A stretch of DNA of 32,731 bases from Aliivibrio_A kagoshimensis. GTDB taxonomy: Bacteria; Pseudomonadota; Gammaproteobacteria; Enterobacterales; Vibrionaceae. The stretch spans positions 1-32,731 of the forward strand of contig NZ_JAKJSQ010000048.1 in NCBI RefSeq assembly GCF_050337105.1. The letters run 5' to 3'. The notes beneath the pieces are model-generated. The model had not been told where the DNA came from. It ran no database searches and saw only the letters and a list, made by a program, of their open reading frames with translations. Positions 27,974 through 32,731 of the stretch are shown here, one piece after another. The translations under genes were made by a program, and so were the position numbers. How positions within the stretch are numbered: position 1 is the first letter of the stretch; each line of letters begins with the position of its first letter.

Positions 27974-28950
27974 AGTGTCGGGCTCCCTTGTTGGTCTAAT
28001 GGGAAGTGACATTTTACTTGTCGATTGATATCACCCTGCAGCAGTGGCTCTTCGCTTTTGCACTTGAGAGTGGTGTAGGGACATCTCGGGTTAAGTAGGC
28101 AACCTTGCGGTCTATCATACTTACCGGGAACCACACCTGATAACGAATCCAAACGGGCTTTACCTAGCGAGGACTCGGGCAGTGAGCGCAGCAGTGATTG
28201 AGTATACGGGTGTTGGGGATTGGTAAACACTTCACTGGATAAACCCGATTCGACGATCTGTCCCGCATACATCACAATCACGCGATCAGCAGACTCTGCG
28301 ACTAACGCTAGATCGTGAGTAATCAAAATAAGCGCCATGTTCTGCTCTTTTTGCAGCGACAGCAGTAGATCAATAATTTGCGCTTGAATGGTGACATCTA
28401 ACGCGGTGGTGGGCTCATCGGCGATCAATAATCGCGGATTACAGGCTATCGCCATGGCGATCATCACACGCTGACTCATTCCACCAGACAGTTGGTGGGG
28501 ATAAACATCTAATCGTGAACCGGGATCCGGAATACCCACGAGATTTAACAGTTCAATGGTACGCTCTTTTCGCTCTTTTCGGCTTCCACCAAAGTGAACT
28601 TTCAGCGCTTCCATTATCTGGTAACCTACGGTAAAACAAGGGTTCAAGCTGGTCATGGGGTCTTGGAAAATCATTGATATTTCCGCGCCAGTAATGCTCT
28701 TTCTCTGCTTTTCTGACATTGAGAGCAGGTCTTGTCCATCAAATCGCAGTTGAGTGGCGCTTACGACGCCGGGGAAGTCTATGAGTCCCATTACGGCTAA
28801 TGAGCTGACGGATTTTCCTGAGCCAGACTCACCGACGATACCGAGAACTTCACCTTCATTGATCTCATAACTGATTTTGTCTACCGCTTTAAAGGGCGCG
28901 GTTTGGTCACCGAAATGAACAGAGAGTTGGTTTACTTCTAAAATTGCCAT
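27970..28950 (-). CDS. dppD: Dipeptide ABC transporter ATP-binding protein DppD
   Basis: The partner ATPase of DppF, 326 residues. Walker A GESGSGKSV is at residues 40-48, Q-loop MIFQDPMTSLNP, signature LSGGMSQRVMIAMAI, Walker B/D-loop LIADEPTTALDVTIQAQ and switch His in LITHDLALV. The C-terminal extension includes the cysteine cluster GCLLNPRCPYTTLKC typical of Dpp/Opp ATPases. The ATG is 11 bases downstream of dppC, and its stop overlaps dppF by four bases (ATGA), indicating coupling. Confidence 0.94.
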   Translation of the reverse strand: MAILEVNQLSVHFGDQTAPFKAVDKISYEINEGEVLGIVGESGSGKSVSSLAVMGLIDFPGVVSATQLRFDGQDLLSMSEKQRKSITGAEISMIFQDPMTSLNPCFTVGYQIMEALKVHFGGSRKERKERTIELLNLVGIPDPGSRLDVYPHQLSGGMSQRVMIAMAIACNPRLLIADEPTTALDVTIQAQIIDLLLSLQKEQNMALILITHDLALVAESADRVIVMYAGQIVESGLSSEVFTNPQHPYTQSLLRSLPESSLGKARLDSLSGVVPGKYDRPQGCLLNPRCPYTTLKCKSEEPLLQGDINRQVKCHFPLDQQGSPTL

Positions 28951-28961
28951 GATTCTGCTCC

Positions 28962-29870
28962 TTACTGCTTTAATTTCGGGTCTAGGGCATCGCGTAAGCC
29001 ATCACCCATTAAGTTGAACGCCAATACGGTGGTTAAGATGATCAGTCCAGGGAAAGTGACTACCCACCATGCGGAGTTAATGAACTGTCTTGCATCAGAG
29101 AGCATCACTCCCCACTCTGGTGTGGGGGGTTGTGCTCCTAGCCCTAAGAATCCCAAGGCCGCCATATCTAAAATTGCGGTGGAAAACCCAAGAGTTGCCT
29201 GAACAATCAATGGAGCTAGACAGTTAGGCAGAATGACGCTAAACATCAATCTCAGGTGGCTGGCTCCGGCTACTCTTGACGAGGTAACGTAATCTCGATT
29301 GGCTTCGGAGAGCACCGAACCTCGGGTTAAGCGCACATAGTGAGGCAGGGAGACGAAGGAGATAGCCAGAGAGGCGTTGATGATCGATGGGCCAAGAATG
29401 GCAACGATAGCAATCGCCAATAACAGACTTGGTAGGGCTAACATAATGTCGACCATTCGCATGATCATGGTATCGACCACCCCTCTGAAATAACCAGCAA
29501 CGAGGCCTAAAAAGACACCAAGTACTAGCGACAGAGAGACCACAATACAGCCGATCAATAGTGACAGTCGGGCACCATGTAGGAGTCTGGATAGAATATC
29601 TCTTCCAACATCGTCGGTACCTAACAAAAAGCGAACATCTCCCCCTTCCATCCACGCAGGGGGAGTCAGTAGGGCATCCCTAAACTGCTCGGTTGGGTCA
29701 AAAGGGGCGACAACATTGGCGAAGATCGCCAGAGTGAGAATAAAGGATATAAAGACCAACCCAATAATGGCGCCTCTGTTTTTGGAAAAATAGAACCAAA
29801 ATTCCGCTAAGGGAGTTAATGGCTCCTGCTCCTTGGCAACAGGAAGTGCTGAGTTTACTGCTTCAGACAT
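28962..29870 (-). CDS. dppC: Dipeptide ABC transporter permease DppC
   Basis: Inner-membrane permease, 302 residues from ATG 29870 (MSEAVNSALPVAKEQEP), with AGGA about 9 bases upstream; the in-frame GTG 29888 is less likely. It closely follows E. coli DppC as I recall it: an N-terminal membrane segment (AIIGLVFISFILTLAIFANV), PAEQFRDALL-like FDPTEQFRDALLTPPAW, LLGTDDVGRDILSRLLHGAR, the EAA loop region around SRVAGASHLRLMFSVILPN, and the ending GDGLRDALDPKLKQ. It pairs with DppB to form the channel. Gap to dppB is 19 bases. Confidence 0.95.
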   Translation of the reverse strand: MSEAVNSALPVAKEQEPLTPLAEFWFYFSKNRGAIIGLVFISFILTLAIFANVVAPFDPTEQFRDALLTPPAWMEGGDVRFLLGTDDVGRDILSRLLHGARLSLLIGCIVVSLSLVLGVFLGLVAGYFRGVVDTMIMRMVDIMLALPSLLLAIAIVAILGPSIINASLAISFVSLPHYVRLTRGSVLSEANRDYVTSSRVAGASHLRLMFSVILPNCLAPLIVQATLGFSTAILDMAALGFLGLGAQPPTPEWGVMLSDARQFINSAWWVVTFPGLIILTTVLAFNLMGDGLRDALDPKLKQ

Positions 29871-29889
29871 ATCTGTGATTCCTTTCACG

Positions 29890-30903
29890 TTATTTTGAAT
29901 GGCGAATTCTAGGGTTCACCACGCCATAGAGAATATCTACGGTTAAATTGACTAATATAATGATGGTGGCAACCAGTAATATTCCGCCTTGAACGACGGG
30001 GTAGTCTCGACGTCCAATGGATTCAATCATCCACTTTCCAATACCCGGCCAAGCGAAAATGGTCTCAGTAAGGATCGCGCCTGAGAAGAGAATACCGACC
30101 TGAAGACCTATCACGGTTAGGATGGGGATCAATGCGTTACGAAGTCCATGAACCAGCACCACTCGCCATTGCATCAACCCTTTAGCACGAGCGGTTCGAA
30201 TGTAATCTTCACCCAACACTTCGAGCATGGATGAGCGAGTCATACGGGCAATCACCGCTAATGGAATGGTGCCTAGGGCAACGGCAGGAAGCACTAAGTG
30301 GTGCACTGCGGCTGCAAATGCGCCCTCTTCACCGGATAACCAGCTGTCGATTAACATGAAACCCGTTACCTCATCAACCCAGAAGTTGACGTCATCCATG
30401 CGCCCTGATACTGGGGTTAAGTCTAGACCGAGCGAGAAGAAGAGAATCAACAACATGGCCCACCAAAAAATGGGCATAGAATAACCCGCTAAAGAGATTG
30501 TCATGACGCCGTGATCAAAAATGGTGCCTCGTTTGACTGCGGCCAGAATACCGGCGGGCAGCCCAACTAAAATCGCAAATAGGGCGGCGCAGATTGAGAG
30601 CTCTAGTGTGGCTGGGAACAGAGATAGAAACTCGCTTAATACGGGCTCTTTAGTAATTAAGGATTTGCCAAGATCCCCTTGCACGACATCTGAAATGTAG
30701 ATGAAGTACTGTTCTAGTAATGGCTTATCCAGACCTAGTTCAGCGATAAGTTGAGCATGACGTTCTGGTGAAACACCGCGCTCTCCAGCCATCACTTCAA
30801 TGGGGTCGCCAGGTATTAATCGGATTAAGGTGAAGGTCAAAAGGGTAATACCAATAAACGTCGGTATGACTAGCCCGAAACGTTTTAAAATAAACTGTAG
30901 CAT
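29890..30903 (-). CDS. dppB: Dipeptide ABC transporter permease DppB
   Basis: Inner-membrane permease, 337 residues. It begins MLQFILKRFGLVIPTFIGIT and keeps the family's conserved LIPGDPIEVMAGERG, GDLGKSLITKEPV, the Y-SMPIFWWAMLLI segment and the EAA loop YIRTARAKGLMQWRVVLVHG with RNALIPILT. About six membrane helices are visible. It follows dppA after a terminator-like hairpin, so its level is probably lower than that of the binding protein. Confidence 0.95.
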   Translation of the reverse strand: MLQFILKRFGLVIPTFIGITLLTFTLIRLIPGDPIEVMAGERGVSPERHAQLIAELGLDKPLLEQYFIYISDVVQGDLGKSLITKEPVLSEFLSLFPATLELSICAALFAILVGLPAGILAAVKRGTIFDHGVMTISLAGYSMPIFWWAMLLILFFSLGLDLTPVSGRMDDVNFWVDEVTGFMLIDSWLSGEEGAFAAAVHHLVLPAVALGTIPLAVIARMTRSSMLEVLGEDYIRTARAKGLMQWRVVLVHGLRNALIPILTVIGLQVGILFSGAILTETIFAWPGIGKWMIESIGRRDYPVVQGGILLVATIIILVNLTVDILYGVVNPRIRHSK

Positions 30904-30935
30904 ACTGCTCTGCCCAATTAAGTAACGATAAAGAT

Positions 30936-30960
30936 AAAAAAAAGGCCAGCGAACTGGCCA
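30936..30960 (-). terminator. Intercistronic terminator/attenuator between dppA and dppB
   Basis: On the minus strand GGCCAG-TTCG-CTGGCC (30959 down to 30944) forms a 6-bp GC-rich stem with a TTCG loop, followed by eight T residues (complement of 30936-30943). It stands 33 bases before the dppB start. Partial termination here would give more DppA than DppBCDF, as needed for a periplasmic binding protein. Confidence 0.85.
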
Positions 30961-30980
30961 AATACTTAGGGAAAATTGAA

Positions 30981-32570
30981 CTATTCGATATCTACGCCAT
31001 AGAATTCATGGCCACCGAATGGGCTGATTTTGTAGCCTTTAACTTCTTTACGCACTGGTTCGTAAACCATCGAGTGAGCCACCGTTACCCAAGGTGCTTG
31101 CTCTTTAAAGACCACCTGAGCTTGTTGGTATAACTTGGTACGCTCAGTAACGTCAGCAGTGACCTTCGCTTTTTGAATCAGATCTTCAAACGGCTGATGA
31201 CACCACATTGCACGGTTTGAACCACCTATGCCTGAACAGCCGAGTAAAACCGCTAAGAAGTTATCTGGATCGCCATTATCACCAGTCCAACCTAACAGCA
31301 CGGTTTCATGCTCGCCGGCTTTCGAACGCTTAAGGTATTCACCCCACTCGTAAGAGATAATCTCCGCTTCTACGCCAATTTTTGCCCAGTCAGCTTGAAT
31401 GACTTCCGCCATACGACGTGCATTTGGGTTGTATGGACGCTGTACTGGCATCGCCCAAATATTGGTCTTAAAGCCCTCTTTCACGCCCGCTTCTGCAAGC
31501 AGAGATTTGGCTTTTTCAAGATTGTATTCATAATCTTTCACTGATTCATTGTAAGACCAGATGGTTGGCGGAATTGGGTTCGTTGCTGCTTTACCGGCTC
31601 CTTGGAATACCGCATCGATAATGGCATTTTTATTCACCGCCATGTTCAATGCTTGACGAACACGCACATCGGTAAATGGTGCTTTTTGAGTGTTGAATGC
31701 GAGATAACCCACGTTCAAACCCTCTTGGCTCATTAGGTTGATTTTGTCGTCAGATTTCATGCGGGTTAAATCTGCCGGGTTAGGGTAAGGCATCACGTGA
31801 CACTCACCTTTTTGCAATTTCGCATAACGAACAGAAGCATCAGGAGTGATTGAGAAAACTAAACGGTCAATGGCCGCTTTGCCTTCGTAGTAACTCGGAT
31901 TAGATTGGTAACGAATGGTGGAATCTTTTTTGTATCCCACCAGTTGGAATGGTCCTGTACCTACCGGGTCTAAATCGAATTTTTCAGGGGTGCCTGCAGC
32001 CATGAGCTGATCAGCATACTCTTTAGACATGATTGAAGCGAAATCCATGCCCATATTGGCAATAAACGGCGCTTCTGGTTTGGCGAGATTGAAGACAACG
32101 GTGTAGTCGCCTTTTTTCTCAATGCTGGTGATTAAGTCACCCATGTCCATTGAGTTGAAGTATTCATACGATCCCCCAGACACTTTGTGGTAAGGGTGTG
32201 CATCACTCTTTTGACGCATGAAGGAGAAAATGACATCGTCCGCATTAAAATCGCGAGTTGGTGTAAAGTTTTTGGTGGTGTGAAACTTCACCCCTTTACG
32301 AAGTTCAAAGGTGTAGGTCTTTCCGTCATCCGACACACTCCACGAACTGGCAAGGCCCGGTTCTAAGACCGTGCTACCGCGTTTGAATTGAACTAAGCGA
32401 TTAAAGATTTGACGTGAACTGGCATCAAAGGTGGTGCCTGCAGTATACAACGAAGGATTGAATCCTTCTGGCGAACCTTCAGAACAGTAGACCAGTGTTT
32501 TGGCTTGCAGTCCTGCGGAGATCGCAAGTGCAATGACAGCGGTACTCACTGTAAATATGCTTTTTCTCAT
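30981..32570 (-). CDS. dppA: Periplasmic dipeptide-binding protein DppA
   Basis: The periplasmic solute-binding protein of the dipeptide transporter, 529 residues from ATG 32570; GGAG is about 8 bases upstream, and the open frame's 12 extra codons are dropped because they would spoil the signal peptide. The signal peptide is MRKSIFTVSTAVIALAISAG followed by LQA, cut before KTLVYC. The mature protein has the SBP family 5 features: SEGSPEGFNPSLYTAGTTFD, the substrate-cleft region DPVGTGPFQLVGYKKDSTIR, and NMAVNKNAIIDAVFQGAG. E. coli DppA also serves peptide chemotaxis and haem uptake; that cannot be judged here. First gene of the operon; its promoter should lie in 32571-32731, where I could not choose a convincing -35/-10 pair. 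Confidence 0.95.
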   Translation of the reverse strand: MRKSIFTVSTAVIALAISAGLQAKTLVYCSEGSPEGFNPSLYTAGTTFDASSRQIFNRLVQFKRGSTVLEPGLASSWSVSDDGKTYTFELRKGVKFHTTKNFTPTRDFNADDVIFSFMRQKSDAHPYHKVSGGSYEYFNSMDMGDLITSIEKKGDYTVVFNLAKPEAPFIANMGMDFASIMSKEYADQLMAAGTPEKFDLDPVGTGPFQLVGYKKDSTIRYQSNPSYYEGKAAIDRLVFSITPDASVRYAKLQKGECHVMPYPNPADLTRMKSDDKINLMSQEGLNVGYLAFNTQKAPFTDVRVRQALNMAVNKNAIIDAVFQGAGKAATNPIPPTIWSYNESVKDYEYNLEKAKSLLAEAGVKEGFKTNIWAMPVQRPYNPNARRMAEVIQADWAKIGVEAEIISYEWGEYLKRSKAGEHETVLLGWTGDNGDPDNFLAVLLGCSGIGGSNRAMWCHQPFEDLIQKAKVTADVTERTKLYQQAQVVFKEQAPWVTVAHSMVYEPVRKEVKGYKISPFGGHEFYGVDIE

Positions 32571-32731
32571 TTTATTGCTCCATGCTTTTGGATGAAAAAT
32601 GCCCAAGGTATTTATCTCTATTCTTGTTGAACATTTTTAAGAAGTTGTATGTCGATATTATTCGGTAAACAGTTAATAAGCTGGCAGGTTGTTAACAAGA
32701 TTGCAACATACTGAATCTAATTGTATAAAAT

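Noticed and set aside
29239..29655. 138-codon minus-strand open frame within dppC
   Set aside because: Frame-shifted reading of dppC; Arg/Cys-rich and without recognisable domain.

Overview
The window looks like a chromosomal segment from a member of the Vibrionaceae (Vibrio or a close relative). The evidence is the dnaK-dnaJ pair followed by a five-gene type IV minor-pilin cluster, the 343-residue form of DapD, E. coli-like YebG, YgjH, EbgR, EbgA and GalR proteins, and mid-range GC content judged by eye (not computed). The species cannot be fixed from sequence reading alone. No rRNA, tRNA, CRISPR array, insertion sequence or prophage gene was seen. No stretch longer than 300 bases lacks a gene.

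Layout. (1) 1-4200: the 3' part of an AraC-family regulator gene cut by the window edge, then the heat-shock chaperone genes dnaK and dnaJ with a sigma-32-like promoter and a strong terminator after dnaJ. (2) 4200-7560: a pilE-like prepilin gene on the minus strand and, divergent from it, a tightly packed fimT-pilW-pilX-pilV-like operon. (3) 7580-9771: a chromate-transporter-family gene divergent from a LysR regulator gene. (4) 9837-19603: a galactoside block. It holds ebgR and ebgA-ebgC (minus strand), galT-galK-galM (plus), galR (minus) and ygjH (plus). (5) 19600-21798: a class I glutamine amidotransferase gene and an aldehyde dehydrogenase gene. (6) 22025-24302: dapD, the SOS gene yebG, and a divergent Tag-like DNA glycosylase gene sharing a LexA box with yebG. 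(7) 24348-26930: an exported protein of unknown function, then a LysR gene divergent from a TDT-family transporter gene. (8) 26978-32570: the dipeptide ABC transporter operon dppABCDF on the minus strand.

How the genes work together. EbgA with EbgC would split beta-galactosides. GalM, GalK and GalT would take the released galactose to UDP-galactose through the Leloir pathway. galE and any sugar permease are not in the window, so they must lie elsewhere or be replaced. Three GalR-type operators (TGTAAACG-centred) sit upstream of ebgA, galT and galR, and a perfect 27-bp palindrome sits next to ebgA. Together these suggest a two-regulator (EbgR plus GalR) design for the whole block. The pilin cluster supplies the major-like and minor pilins of a type IV pilus, of the kind linked to DNA uptake in vibrios. 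Nothing in the window clearly amounts to an undescribed defence or mobile system. The most interesting signals are regulatory: the shared operators, overlapping stop codons, and hairpins around dnaK.
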